Shown here: positions 20,556 through 30,224 of the stretch, piece by piece
Layout: each line of letters starts with the position of its first letter
How positions within the stretch are numbered: position 1 is the stretch's first letter
Assembly: GCA_023213315.1 (NCBI GenBank)
Contig: JAKCPI010007924.1
Span: forward strand, 62,001-126,000
Origin: Euborellia annulipes
Taxonomy: Eukaryota > Arthropoda > Insecta > Dermaptera > Anisolabididae
Direction: 5' to 3'
DNA: 64,000 nucleotides
Position numbers and translations under genes: made by a program
The notes under the pieces: generated by a model
What the model saw: only the letters and a program-made list of their open reading frames with translations
Databases searched by the model: none
What the model was told of the DNA's origin: nothing

Positions 20556-20670
20556 TAGGGTCCGACCGAAACAAGATTTTCAACCGAAACCGTATATTCA
20601 GCCTCAATCTTAGCAGGATTTTTGGTCGAAACTGACCGAAATCGTAACCGAAACCGAATATTCGGTCGTA
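20556..20670. mobile_element. Short hAT-like element (TAGGGTCCGACC ends)
   Basis: Left TAGGGTCCGACCGAAAC, right ATATTCGGTCG; interior repeats of CCGAAACCG. Same family as the 431-bp element at 60836. The flanking duplication is not clear here. Confidence 0.5.
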
Positions 20671-20727
20671 ACTTAAATATAAAATGTCACCTCCAAGCTC
20701 AATTCCTTTATTCTTTAAATTGAACAC

Positions 20728-20985
20728 ACGCCCTCGGGGCTTGGCGTAGGAGTTAGAGTGCTAACTTCGTTTACTAAAAGTCGCGGGTTTGGACTCCAGG
20801 CAGTCCGATGATTTTATTTAAGCCATTTCGGATACCAAATGGCTTAAATAAGAATGCCTGGACCCCCAAAATGTATATTAATCAATAACAGATAACGTAA
20901 AAAGTCTTATATGGCCTGAGTTGCCGAAAAGACTGTGTGTGTGAGTGTGAATGAGAAAAAAGTGTGAGTCTTTTTTATAAAAAAA
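20728..20985 (+). mobile_element. SINE-A
   Basis: Head GGGGCTTGGCGTAGGAGTTA, B box GGGTTTGGACTCC, tail GAGTTGCCGAAAAGACTGTG; the T/A-rich end is flanked by TTGAACACAC on both sides, a target duplication inside the HER. Confidence 0.82.
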
Positions 20986-21058
20986 AAAATTGAACACACA
21001 TCCACACGGACAGACCATGCCGCGAAAACCACTTTTTTGGACTCAGGGGACCTCAAAA

Positions 21059-21322
21059 CATAGGCGGATACAAGGGGGAGGGTAAAGGGGGTAATTCCCC
21101 CCCCCTGAGATTTGAAAAAATACTTTTTTTAGAAAAAAATGTATTTTTAATGTAAAATTTTAAAAATTAATACTAAAAAATTTGATTTATATTTATATTC
21201 TGGCAAACAAGTACAGAATGCGCTTTTAAATTACCGAAATTAAGAAAAAAATGTGTGCTGTGCGTCCAGTCACTCCAGATTCCCCCCCCCCCTTCCGAGA
21301 AACACCTCTGGATCCGCCACTG
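21059..21322. mobile_element. hAT-3 (GGCGGAT family)
   Basis: Left CATAGGCGGATACAAGG, right CTCTGGATCCGCCACTG; flanks CCTCAAAA and CTTCAAAA are an 8-bp duplication with one change. The interior carries GTGCTGTGCGTCCAGTCAC, closely like half of the HER 3' hairpin. Confidence 0.78.
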
Positions 21323-21419
21323 CTTCAAAACATGTATATCTATCAAAGTCTCGACATCGAATTTTCGAAATGAATCCAATACTTTCTCTCTAAATATATT
21401 AACATGTATAACACACATC

Positions 21420-21843
21420 CGAACTGCCTGGTATCCGAACCCGCGACACTTGGTTTAGAAGGCCAGCACGCTAGCAAGGCAACTAGACCAAGGCCTATAT
21501 ATTTATTTATTTTTATTATTGAACGAATATATATCAAAACCCTCTAATGAGGGTGTTTTACTTCTTTTTTTCTTCTTCTTTAGCTCATTGCTTATTTATA
21601 TAAAAGTAAAAACAAAACAAAAAAAAGATTTGTTGTCCTCTTTTGCATTAAGGAAAAAAAAAAAAAATACCCAAAAGAAAGAAAAGATTTGTGTTTATTT
21701 GGGATTAAACTAGATCCAAGATTATTTGAAATTATTGAAGAAAACATCAAAGAGAAAAACGAATATTTCATTCTTTTCTTTAATAAGTAGCCATAGAACA
21801 ACAACAACAACAACAACAAAATATTTTTAAAGAAGGATTGAAG
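21420..21843. other. SINE-A head remnant, then low-complexity DNA
   Basis: 21422-21500 reads as a minus tRNA-like head (TGGTATCCGAACCCGCGACA ... GACCAAGGCC). From 21500 to 21843 the sequence is AT-rich with an (AAC)n run at about 21798-21820; no gene. Confidence 0.5.
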
Positions 21844-22715
21844 CAGTGGCGCAACCAGGGGGGGGGTTTTAGGGTTTTAACCCCCCCCAGGACCCAGGGA
21901 GAAAAAAAAATTCAAATTTCTATATATTATTACAAATAGAAAAGAAAAAAAATTGTATCCTTTTTATTATAAAAAAAATAATTTCTTAAAAATTATTTAA
22001 AAAAAATTTTAACAAAAATGAAAATTGCTTATTTTTCGTAAAGTATACTGTATAATATAAAATATATATTATATATAAGAAATAAAAAAAAAACTAATTC
22101 TTTTGTTATTTCTCCTAAATCATAAAAAACAAAAGACTAATATAAGACTCTACATTCATTGCTTGAGCCTATGCTTAATGATTTTGATGAAATAAGTAAA
22201 TGATCTGAAAAAAATCTGGTGTGACTGTCGCACAGCACACAACTTTCTCTTAACTTCGGTAATCGAGCGACAGTCACACCAGATTTTTCATGTCGACATA
22301 AGTTTTGTTTCCGCCGATATTTTAAAATTCAAGATGTAATAAAATTTATAAACATGGGGAAAATATTTATATTTTGTTACCATGGCAACCATTTCTCCTA
22401 TCTTCCCTATGAAGCACAAGAGTAAAGTGTGCTTCAAACAATTTTGAGGGCAAAATAAGAATATACATTTTTAAGAACCTCTAAAAAATAATTGATTTTT
22501 GAATTTTAAACAAAATCGTTAGAGCGAATTTTGAGAAAATCGAAAAAAACTGAAAAAGTACATCTGTAAAGTACTAGTACTCTTTGGCCGATTTTGATTA
22601 AAAGCTTATTTTTCCGGTCCCGTGGGGTGTTTACAGTGGCGTGCCGAGGGGGGGGGGGCGGTCCGCCCCAGGCCCCGTGCCGGCATAGGCCCCCATATAT
22701 TTATAAAAAAAAAAA

Positions 22716-23406
22716 TCTGGTGTGACTGGCGCACAGCACACAACTTTCTCTTACCTTCGGTAATCGAAAGTGTACTGTGCTTGTCACACCAGATTTTTTG
22801 TGTCGACATGTATTTAGTTCCCGGCAGTAGGGAATATTTGAATTCAGATGTAAAATTTATAAGTATGGGAAAATATTTATATTTTGTTACCATGGCAACC
22901 ATTTCTCCTATCTTTCCTATGAAGCACAAGAGTAAAGTGTGCTTCAAACAATTTTGTGGGCAAAACGAGAATATACATTTGAAAGAGCATCTAAAAAATA
23001 ATTGATTTTTGAATTTTAATCAAAATCGTTAGAGCGAATTTTGAGAAAATCGAAAAAAACTGAAAAAGTACATCAGTAAAGTACTAGTACTCTTTGGCCG
23101 ATTTTGATTAAAAGCTTATTTTTCCGGTCCCGGGGGTGTTTAACTTATATATAAAATTTCAGCCTCATAGCTCAATTCCTTCATGCTTAAAAGTGAACAC
23201 AGACACACACACACACACACCCACCCACACACCCACCCACCCACCCACCCACCCAACAGACAGACCATGTCGCGAAAACCACTTTTTTGGATTCAGGGGA
23301 CCTCAAAACGTGAAGATCCATCAAAATCTCGACATCGAATTTTTGACATGAAACCAATACTTTCTCTCTATATATATATTACATATATACATAGGTAAGA
23401 GAAAGT
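22716..23406 (-). mobile_element. HER, full length, inside hAT-5
   Basis: Both hairpins intact; a CA/CCCA microsatellite at about 23203-23254. Sequence is close to consensus, hence relatively young. Confidence 0.9.
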
Positions 23407-23409
23407 AAA

Positions 23410-24012
23410 AATTTAATGAAAATTTCTCTTTAAGGTGCGCGTCTCGGGGTGCTAATTTTGGGACTTTCCAGCGGCCACAATTTTGAAGCTATCGACCTCA
23501 AATTTTTTTTAAATTAGAGCTATTTAAAATATCTACAACTTATAGAAGCCCTTTTTTTGATTTTCGAAAAAAAAAAAATTTTTTTAGATGAATCGCATTA
23601 AATAAAAGATATTTTAAAAAAAGGAGCTCTATAAGTTGTAGATAATTGAATTAGTAATCATTGTGTTAAAAAATAATTAATTTTTTGCCTTTAATTAATT
23701 AGCTGGAAAGTCTAGAATGAAATGCAATTTGTCCCTTGTTTTCCTATGGGGAACACTAACGCCATCTCTTGCCGCCTAGAGGAACTCGGTAGTCAAAAGC
23801 TTTCTAACGACTTTTCGAGACGCGCACCTTAAGAGGCCCCGGGGCCCTCAGGGCTCAAGTAAAAAACAAAAAATTTAGTTAAAAAATCAAAATTTAATGA
23901 AAATTTCTCTTGTGAGGCCCCGGAGCCCTCAGGGCTCAAATAAAAACCGAAAAATTTAGTTAAAAAATCAAAATTTAATGAAAATTTCTCTTCTGGAGCT
24001 CCCGGGGCCCTT
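23410..24012 (+). repeat. Short tandem array (about 80-bp unit), interrupted by a MITE
   Basis: Units of the form GAGGCCCCGGGGCCCTCAGG ... AAAATTTAGTTAAAAAATC ... AATGAAAATTTCTCTT occur at about 23832-23914, 23914-23995 and in part at 23410-23430 and 23995 onward. The MITE sits at the unit junction, TCTC-TTAA-GAGG. Confidence 0.7.
23430..23832 (-). mobile_element. piggyBac-type MITE, copy 3
   Basis: TTAA at 23430-23433 and 23829-23832; best-preserved ends of the three, TTAAGGTGCGCGTCTCGG and CGAGACGCGCACCTTAA. Opposite orientation to the copies at 4013 and 12245. Confidence 0.85.
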
Positions 24013-24299
24013 GGGGTTCAGGGATATATAGGTATTTTAAAAATATTTTTATGTATGGAGGAGAAAGATATTTAAAGATGAGTACCCCCCCCCAAAAAAA
24101 AAATTCAATATAAGGCCCCCTCTTCTAGTGCCGCCCCAGGCCCCCAACTGCCTCGGTACGCCTCTGGGTGTTTAACTTAAATATAAAATTTCAACCTCGT
24201 AGCTCAATTCCTTCATGCTTAAAATTGAACACACACCCACCCACACACCCACACACACAGAGACAGACCATGTCGCGAAAACCACTTTAACTTTCTCTT

Positions 24300-24962
24300 A
24301 CCTCTATTTATATGTTAATATATATATAGAGAGAAAGTATTAGATTCATGTCAAAAATTCGATGTCGAGATTTTGATGGATCTTCACGTTTTGAGGTCCC
24401 CTGAATCCAAAAAAGTGGTTTTCGCGACACGGTCTGTCTGTGTGTGTGTGTGTGTCTGTCTGTCTGTCTGTGTTCACTTTTAAGCATGAAGGAATTGAGC
24501 TATGAGGCTGAAATTTTATATATAAGTTAAACACCCCCCGGGGCCGGAAAAATAAGCTTTTAATCAAAATCGGCCAAAGAGTACTAGTACTTTACTGATG
24601 TACTTTTTCAGTTTTTTTCGATTTTCTCAAAATTCGCTCTAACGATTTTGATTAAAATTCAAAAATCAATTATTTTTTAGATGCTCTTTCAAATGTATAT
24701 TCTCATTTTGCAATTGAAATCTTCTGAAGACCACTTTACTCTTGTGCTTCATAGGGAAGATAGGAGAAATGGTTGCCATGGTAACAAAATATAAATATTT
24801 TCCCATACTTATAAATTTTACATCTGAATTCAAATGTTCCGTACTGTCGGGAACTAAATATATGTCGACACAAAAAATCTGGTGTGACAAGCACAGAACA
24901 CAACTAACTTTCGATTACCGAAGGTAAGAGAAAGTTGTGTGCTGTGCGCCAGTCACATCAGA
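24300..24962 (+). mobile_element. HER, full length
   Basis: ACTTTCTCTTACCTCTA to CAGTCACATCAGA. Starts exactly where a truncated minus HER ends, so the two form an inverted pair sharing the terminal motif. Confidence 0.9.
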
Positions 24963-25017
24963 TTTTTATTTTTATATTCCTCATTTTTGTAATAATTTTC
25001 TTAACCCTATGGATAAG

Positions 25018-25212
25018 CGAAAAAGATCTGTGGCTGTAGGCTTAATGATGATGGAGTCATGAAAAAAACAAGACGAATGCAGCCAAATATTATTTTATTT
25101 TAAATCTCGCCCTCACGGCTGACGTTTCGGCCCGAGGTCTAGGCCCGAGGGCGAGATTTAAAATAAAATAATATTTGGCTGCATTCGTCTTGTTTTTTTC
25201 ATGACTCCATCA
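25018..25212. mobile_element. Penelope-like mini pLTR palindrome
   Basis: Inverted arms at about 25049-25110 and 25150-25212 (TGATGGAGTCATG ... CATGACTCCATCA); between them CGGCTGACGTTTCGGCCCGA, the 3' half of a minus hammerhead whose CTGANGA half is lost. Left edge has the PLE-end piece GATCTGTGGCTGTAGG. CCTATGGATAAG at 25006-25017 and 25213-25224 is a 12-bp duplication. Confidence 0.78.
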
Positions 25213-25403
25213 CCTATGGATAAGGCTAAAAGGGCAAATAAAGAAAAAAGGCGAAGGTCCGATGTCGGCGGACCCGAGCCATTGGGGGGGGATGGCAGGG
25301 GGCGAAGACCCCCATCTAGTCGCTCCGCCCGCCAAAGAGGGGCTGCGCGTCTAGTCAAAACCCCCCCCCAGGAGCAAATCCTGGTTGCGCCACTGGATTG
25401 AAG

Positions 25404-25742
25404 ATCCCCGTTTCAGTCGAAGTTTTAATGTTAAATTTTTAAAGCCTTGACCGATGAAGGGGTTAAAGGTGGTTCAACTTTTACTCGTCTGATTGTGCTT
25501 GGTACTCCCTCCCCTCCCCTCCATCTCCACCCCTTCGGCGCTTCTCCTAATCGACCAGCACTCTTTACACTCTGAAAACCTCCGCGCCATCCGGCGGCCA
25601 ACTCAAGAACTTATTCCATCCAGGAATTTCTTTAAAACGCCGCTAGAGCACCACTTTCCCCGCCTTTATTTAATTTGAATCTAGGTAGTACTTTATTTTT
25701 TTTCTATGCCCAATTATTCTACTTTTTATTAAAATTTCAAGA
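25404..25742. other. No gene recognised; moderately GC-rich patch
   Basis: 25495-25660 is GC-richer than its surroundings (CGCGCCATCCGGCGGCC), open in one plus frame for 61 codons, with no family resemblance. Could be unique intergenic or ancient exon sequence; unsupported. Confidence 0.3.
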
Positions 25743-25920
25743 CCTCGGGCCTTGGTGTAGTGGTTAGCGTGGTGATCTTCTGTAGCAAAGGTCGCGGCTT
25801 CGCATCCGTCTCATGCGAGAATTTATTTCTATTTAATTGGCTACCAATAAATTGAAATAAATAGAGACGGGGTCTAAATGGCCTCCAATGCCGGAAAAGA
25901 CCTTAAATAAATTTAAAAAT
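25743..25920 (+). mobile_element. SINE-B (second tRNA-derived family)
   Basis: Head GGGCCTTGGTGTAGTGGTTA (A box) and GGTCGCGGCTTCGCATCC (B-box region), then CTCATGCGAGAATTTATTTC, an ATTGAAATAAAT palindrome and tail TAAATGGCCTCCAATGCCGG-AAAAGACC. Head and body differ from SINE-A but the tail module matches. Confidence 0.75.
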
Positions 25921-25936
25921 ATTAAATTTATTATAA

Positions 25937-26363
25937 CTAGCCGCGTCGCCCGCCTTCGGCGGGTTTCGCGCCTAGCCAGGGGGCTTCTCCCCATGGACCC
26001 CCCTCCAGCTGGCTCGGACCCGCCTGCAGCGGACCCTCGCCTTTGCTTCTTGCTTATGAAAAGAAAATTATTATTATTTCATTCCAATCCAGTGCCTGCT
26101 TGAGGATTTGTTTACATTCATGGAATACACAAATGAAAAGAATACATAAATATTTCTCTATACATTTCCTATGGGAGAAATCGTAACTTTAAAAATGAAT
26201 AACTCAAAAAGTTATGGGAATTTCGGGATGAAAATAATTTTCCTGTAATCCCGAGAAGGTACTCTTTATGAATATAAAATTTCATTTCAAAATTCCAACG
26301 GGAATTTGCCTAAATAGAGCGTGACAGGCAGACAAACGGACATTAGCGAATTATATATATAGA
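25937..26363 (-). mobile_element. Helitron H5, complete short copy
   Basis: Plus strand begins CTAGCCGCGTCGCCCGCC (minus CTAG end with CCCGCCGAAGGCGGG hairpin) and finishes AATTATATATATAGA (minus TC start). About 430 bp, the smallest intact copy, without SINE insertion. Confidence 0.82.
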
Positions 26364-26530
26364 CTAGCCGCGTCGCCCCATGGACCTCCCTCCAGCTGGC
26401 TCGGGCCCGCCTGCGGCGGACCCTCGCCTTTTCTTAATTACGAGAGCCCGTGGCGCCCGCCTTTACGTCTAGACAGGGAGGCTTCGCCCCCCTGGACCCC
26501 CCCTCAGCTGGCTCGGGCCCGCTTATTTAA
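26364..26530 (-). mobile_element. Helitron H6, 3' part, abutting H5
   Basis: CTAGCCGCGTCGCCCCATGG follows H5's terminal GA directly, then two GC-rich blocks with CAGCTGGCTCGGGCCCGC. Ends abruptly at 26530. Confidence 0.65.
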
Positions 26531-26603
26531 ATTAATAAATACTTGGTTATATGTTTTTTATAATTACTTCATGGACCAACACATGATATATATAATTCTT
26601 TAT

Positions 26604-26822
26604 TTGTATATTCTCATTTTGTGATTGAAATCTTCTGAAGATCACTTTACTCTTGTACTTCATAGGAAAGATAGGAGAAATGGTTGCCATGGTAACAAAA
26701 TATAAATATTTTCCCAAGTTTATAAAATGTTTTTCTTTAATTTTATTATATCGGCGGAACTAAACATATATCAACACAAAAAATATTGTGTGAAATGCTG
26801 TGCGACTAGTTTCACCAGATTT
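26604..26822 (+). mobile_element. HER 3' half, decayed
   Basis: From TGTATATTCTCATTTTGTG to GACTAGTTTCACCAGATTT; the 3' hairpin has lost its inner stem. Confidence 0.75.
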
Positions 26823-27404
26823 CTCTTATATTTTTCTTATATTTTTCAATTCTTCCTTTCTCTCTCTATTAAAACAAAAATTAAATTTTCAAAGAGCAAA
26901 TGTTTTTCAATTTATGTTTTTCAACGGGGTCGTTTTGGTAATTTGATGGCTACAACTGATGAAGAGTTGAAATACCCCCAAGTATTACATTTCGGCATGT
27001 TTTCATTTACTTGCCATTATCAGCATTATAAAGAATTTTTGTCGTAGAGAAACGACATGTTTAAACTAGAATAGGAAGGACGTTACAGCAGCCAATCATG
27101 ACCCTCTTCAGGCCAAATATTGTTAAATATACCCTAAAATAGCTCCAAGACACCAAATTGTGTGCTGACCAGTGTTATCCTACACCTACCGCTTTGCCCT
27201 CCCTACGCTAGTCTATTTGAGAGATTCTAAGGTTAGCTAGCCCCTGGAGGCATGGCCGAATTTAAGAGCATGCCCCTTGTAGGCTAAAAAAGCCCATTTG
27301 CTATATTGCCTAATACTTTTGTTTTATATAACAAAAGCATATTTTTTCTTATTTTATTTTTATTTTTTTTTTTTTTAAACTTTCACACTTTTTTTTCTCT
27401 TTCA
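26823..27404. other. No gene recognised
   Basis: 26870-27300 is moderately complex (for example GGTTAGCTAGCCCCTGGAGG) but without a supported frame or repeat. Possibly unique intergenic DNA. Confidence 0.35.
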
Positions 27405-27615
27405 CCCTGAATCCAAAAAAAAGTGGTTTTCGCGACATGGTCTGTCTGTGTGTCTGGGTTCAATTTAAAGCATGAAGTAATTGAGCTCGATACAAAAAAT
27501 CTGGCGTGACAAACACAGCAAAATACAAATTCCAATAAGAGACGTTTCGCCCAAATGAGCGCTAGCCTAAATGCGGGAAATTTACGATAAGCAGAGCATA
27601 TATAGCACACATTCA
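27405..27615. repeat. HER fragments and dispersed repeat P
   Basis: 27405-27490 is HER core (CCTGAATCCAAAAAAAAGTG); 27490-27520 is a HER 3' piece (AAAAATCTGGCGTGAC). 27530-27615 is repeat P on the minus strand, ending GCGAAACGTCTC and containing ATATGCTCTGCTTATCG; its plus copy is at 34346-34425. Both P copies touch a HER end. Confidence 0.55.
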
Positions 27616-27622
27616 TATTTTT

Positions 27623-28210
27623 ACTTTCTCTTACCTCTATATATGTTAATATATAGAGAGAGAAATTATTGGATTCAATTTGAGGTCCCCTGAATCCAAA
27701 AAAGTGGTTTTCGCGACATGGTCTGTCTGTGTGTGCGTGTGGGTTCAAGCATGAAGGAACTGAGATACGAGGTTGAAATTTTATATTTAAGTTAGGCACC
27801 CCCCTAAGGCGTAAAAATAAACTTTTAATCAAAATTGGCCAAAGAGTAATAGTACTTTACTGATGTACTTTTTCAGTTTTTTTCGATTTTCTCAAAATTC
27901 GCTCCAACGATTTTGATTAAAATTCAAAAATCAATTATTTTTTAGATGCTCTTTCAAATGTATATTCTCGTTTTGCCCTCAAAATTGTTTGAAGCACACT
28001 TTTCTCTTGTGCTTCATAGAGAAGATAGGAGAAATGGTTGCCGTGGTAACAAAATATAAATATTTTCCCATTCTTATAAATTTTACATCTTAAATTCTAA
28101 TATATTGGTGGAAACTAAATACATGTCGATACAAAAAATCTGGTGTAACAAGCACAGAACACAACTTTCGATTAGAGAAAATTGTGTGCTGTGCGACGAG
28201 TCACACCAGA
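27623..28210 (+). mobile_element. HER, internally shortened
   Basis: ACTTTCTCTTACCTCTA, lacks part of the GTCGAGATTTTGATGG block, then consensus to GAGTCACACCAGA. Confidence 0.87.
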
Positions 28211-28929
28211 TTTTTTTTTCTTTAATTTACCATATTTACAGGTATACCTTTAGCCAGGAGTCATAGGTGTCTTACTTGATTTTATTTACACTAGAATTTT
28301 CAAAACACTGATATAAAAAAAAATTCTCGTTTCCACGCCTTGGATCTTGAGTGTATTCTCAGGTTGCCTAAAAAGAAGGCGCTGTCAGTCATTGGGCTCT
28401 CAGTTGTCATTGAGCGAACGGCATGCTTTTACGTTCTCTCTCTTTTTTTTTCCTCAGACGATTTGCAAAGAAATTCTCTATTAGAATTGAAGGAATTAAG
28501 GAAAAGGATTGGAGGGGAAAAATTTGGTGTATCCCTGTGTGTCCCTGCTGCGGGCGTGAGGATCCCTCGATCATTTTTAATCAATTTTACCCGGGTTGTT
28601 AATTTGCTTCTTTCTCTTTGTTTTATCATCCATCCCCTTTAAAGCATCTTCTTGCCCTTAATAAGAACAATTTAAAGGGAGAGAGAGAGGTCCTTTTGTA
28701 CCTTAGAAGAGAATCTCCAGCTTACACGTGCCATTGAAAAGCATAGACTCTATCATCTTAATTGCTACTTATTCAAAGGTTCAACTCAATTTAAATTAAG
28801 TGATACACCATTTTGCACTAAATAGAATATAAATAGTGATTTCTTATTATTATTAGCTCTGTGTTCTTTGATCTTTTTTAGCTCTTATCCTAATGACCAG
28901 CAGTAACGTAACTACTGCTGGCATTTTTT
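28211..28929. other. No supported gene; terminal block shared with the inverted repeat at 59571
   Basis: 28340-28642 is open for 100 codons in plus but the product matches nothing I know. 28530-28590 contains CCCTGTGTGTCCCTG and GGATCCCTCGATCATTTTTA, the same wording as both arms of the palindrome at 59571-59797, so it is a diverged single arm of that repeat. Confidence 0.45.
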
Positions 28930-29205
28930 ACTTTCTCTTACCTATATATGTATATAAAGATTTTGATGGATATACACGTTTTGAGTGACCTGAGTCCAAA
29001 ACAGTGGAATGGTCAAAATAAAATATGAACAAAATGAACTATGAATGTGAAATTTTATATTCAAGTTAGGTACACCACTGTGGCATGAAAATAAGCTTTT
29101 GGACAAAATCGGCCAAAGAGTATTAGTACTTTACTGATTGACTAAGGAGCTCAATGAGGAAAGGCAGCCAGCCAGCATGAATAAAAACTTTTATATTATT
29201 TCATC

Positions 29206-29238
29206 GACGTTTCGGAAGCGCGTCGCTCCCATCTTCTG
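29206..29238 (-). ncRNA. Hammerhead ribozyme, one core change
   Basis: CAGAAGA in place of CTGAAGA; helix II GGGAGCG/CGCTTCC is seven uninterrupted pairs; GAAACGTC intact. The change at the conserved U should cripple cleavage. Confidence 0.7.
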
Positions 29239-29417
29239 GACGAAATAATTGTCGCAATTGAGATGGAGAACATTATAATATATACACAACAAATATTCAC
29301 AAAATGCATGTTGTGCATATTTATGCGCATATTGCAGTCTGCATTTGAGGCTGTAACTCACCTGGACAGCCTATACAATATATCATACAATTGTTAAAAT
29401 TTTGTTAAATAACATAC

Positions 29418-29694
29418 ATTTTTTTTTTTTTTTTTTTTTAAACATTCACACTTTTTTCTCATTCACACTCACACTCACACACACATACACACTGTCTTTT
29501 CGGCAACTCAGGCCATTTAAGACTTTGACAATAACCGTTATGAATATATATTATTTAGGGTCCAGGCATTCTTATTTAAGCCATTTGGTATCCAATTGGC
29601 TTAAATAAAATCATCGGACTGCCCGGGGTCCGAACCCGCGACTTTTGGTATATGAGGTTAGCAAGCTAACCTCTACACCAAGCCCCGAGGGCAT
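29418..29694 (-). mobile_element. SINE-A inside the PLE
   Basis: T-run, CACACTGTCTTTTCGGCAAC, body, and head ending CACCAAGCCCCGAGGGC. ACATACATTTT before the T-run (about 29410-29420) and GCATACATTTTG after the head (from 29691) fit a duplication. Confidence 0.83.
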
Positions 29695-29932
29695 ACATTT
29701 TGTTTATTGTGTATATATTATAATGTTTTTGGCTTAAGTTTCGGCGAGTTCTGCCGTTTTCTTTAATTAATATATTATAATATATTGTATTTGTCTGATT
29801 TGTTGTCTTTTTTTTGTATTTTGCTTGTTTTTTTCCCCTCAAATTGTAATTGGGTATTTACCTGTAATTTTGAGTATTTGTAAATAAATAAATAATAATG
29901 TTCTCCTTCTCAATTGCGACAATTATTTCGTC

Positions 29933-29965
29933 CTGAAGATGGGAGCGACGCTCTCTCGAAACGTC
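29933..29965 (+). ncRNA. Hammerhead ribozyme, long helix I
   Basis: CTGAAGA at 29933, GAAACGTC at 29958-29965. Helix I pairs ATTATTTCGTC before the core with GGTGAAATAAT after GTC, eleven pairs with wobbles. Helix II GAGCG..GCTC is weakened by a 4-nt mismatch. Conserved core fully present. Confidence 0.78.
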
Positions 29966-30112
29966 GGTGAAATAATATAAAAGTTTTTATTCATGCTGGC
30001 TGCCTTTCCTCATTGAGCTCCTTATTCAATCATCACCACAGCCATTTATATTCTTCATTGTACTTTACTGATGTACTTTTTCAGTTTTTTTACAATTTTC
30101 TCAAAATTCGCT

Positions 30113-30222
30113 AAAGTGCTTGGTATCCAAATGGTTTAAATAAAATCATCGGACTGCCTGGGATCCGAACCCCGACCCTTGATATACAAGACAGGCGCAC
30201 TACCAACTACGCCAAGCCTGAG
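30113..30222 (-). mobile_element. SINE-A head/body fragment, variant head
   Basis: GCTTGGTATCCAAATGG to CGCCAAGCCTGAGGGC; the head reads GGCGTAGTTGGTAGTGCGCC on the SINE strand, a second SINE-A subfamily also at 39692-39802. Confidence 0.7.
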
Positions 30223-30224
30223 GG

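Larger units (their letters stand above)
20404..21405 (-). mobile_element. HER, interrupted three times
   Basis: Minus copy lacking the 3' hairpin; core from AATGAGAATATACATTTTAA to the 5' hairpin remnant near 21400. Inserted into it are a small hAT-like element (about 20556-20670), a SINE-A (20728-20985) and hAT-3 (21059-21322). Confidence 0.75.
22634..24166. mobile_element. hAT-5, 1.53 kb
   Basis: Ends CAGTGGCGTGCCGAGG and CCTCGGTACGCCTCTG; perfect 8-bp duplication GGTGTTTA at 22626-22633 and 24167-24174. Interior: G/C-rich ends, a complete HER, a short tandem array and a piggyBac MITE. Confidence 0.88.
22215..24298 (-). mobile_element. HER split by hAT-5
   Basis: 3' hairpin at 22215-22285, shortened inside, core to TTTTCCGGTCCCGTGGGGTGTTTA, then resumes at 24167 with GGTGTTTAACTTAAATAT and stops at GACCATGTCGCGAAAACC, where the next HER begins. 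Removing hAT-5 and one duplication restores the consensus. Confidence 0.85.
21844..25395. mobile_element. hAT-4, 3.55-kb composite of nested elements
   Basis: Ends CAGTGGCGCAACCAGG and CCTGGTTGCGCCACTG are perfect inverted repeats. The perfect 8-bp duplication GATTGAAG lies at 21836-21843 and 25396-25403. It contains a HER (22215-24298), in that HER hAT-5 (22634-24166), in that another HER and an array with a piggyBac MITE, plus a further HER and a PLE pLTR. No transposase remains. Confidence 0.88.
29139..30060. mobile_element. Penelope-like element, inverted pLTRs with two hammerheads
   Basis: TACTTTACTGAT at 29127-29138 and 30061-30072 is a 12-bp target duplication. Left arm 29140-29278 (AAGGAGCTCAATGAGGAAAG) mirrors the right arm 29903-30025. 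The right edge adds CATCACCACAGCC, the PLE 3' end. About 620 bp between the arms, part of it a SINE-A, without recognisable RT. Each arm holds a hammerhead. Confidence 0.82.
28930..30120 (+). mobile_element. HER, decayed, split by a Penelope-like element
   Basis: 5' end ACTTTCTCTTACCTATA; continues to GTACTTTACTGAT, where the PLE inserts; resumes at 30061 with TACTTTACTGATGTAC and stops at about 30112 by a SINE-A fragment. No 3' hairpin in this part. Confidence 0.8.

Noticed and set aside
27383..27832. 149-codon minus reading frame
   Set aside because: It crosses two HER fragments and repeat P; every segment is a by-product of repeat sequence also seen translated elsewhere in the window.
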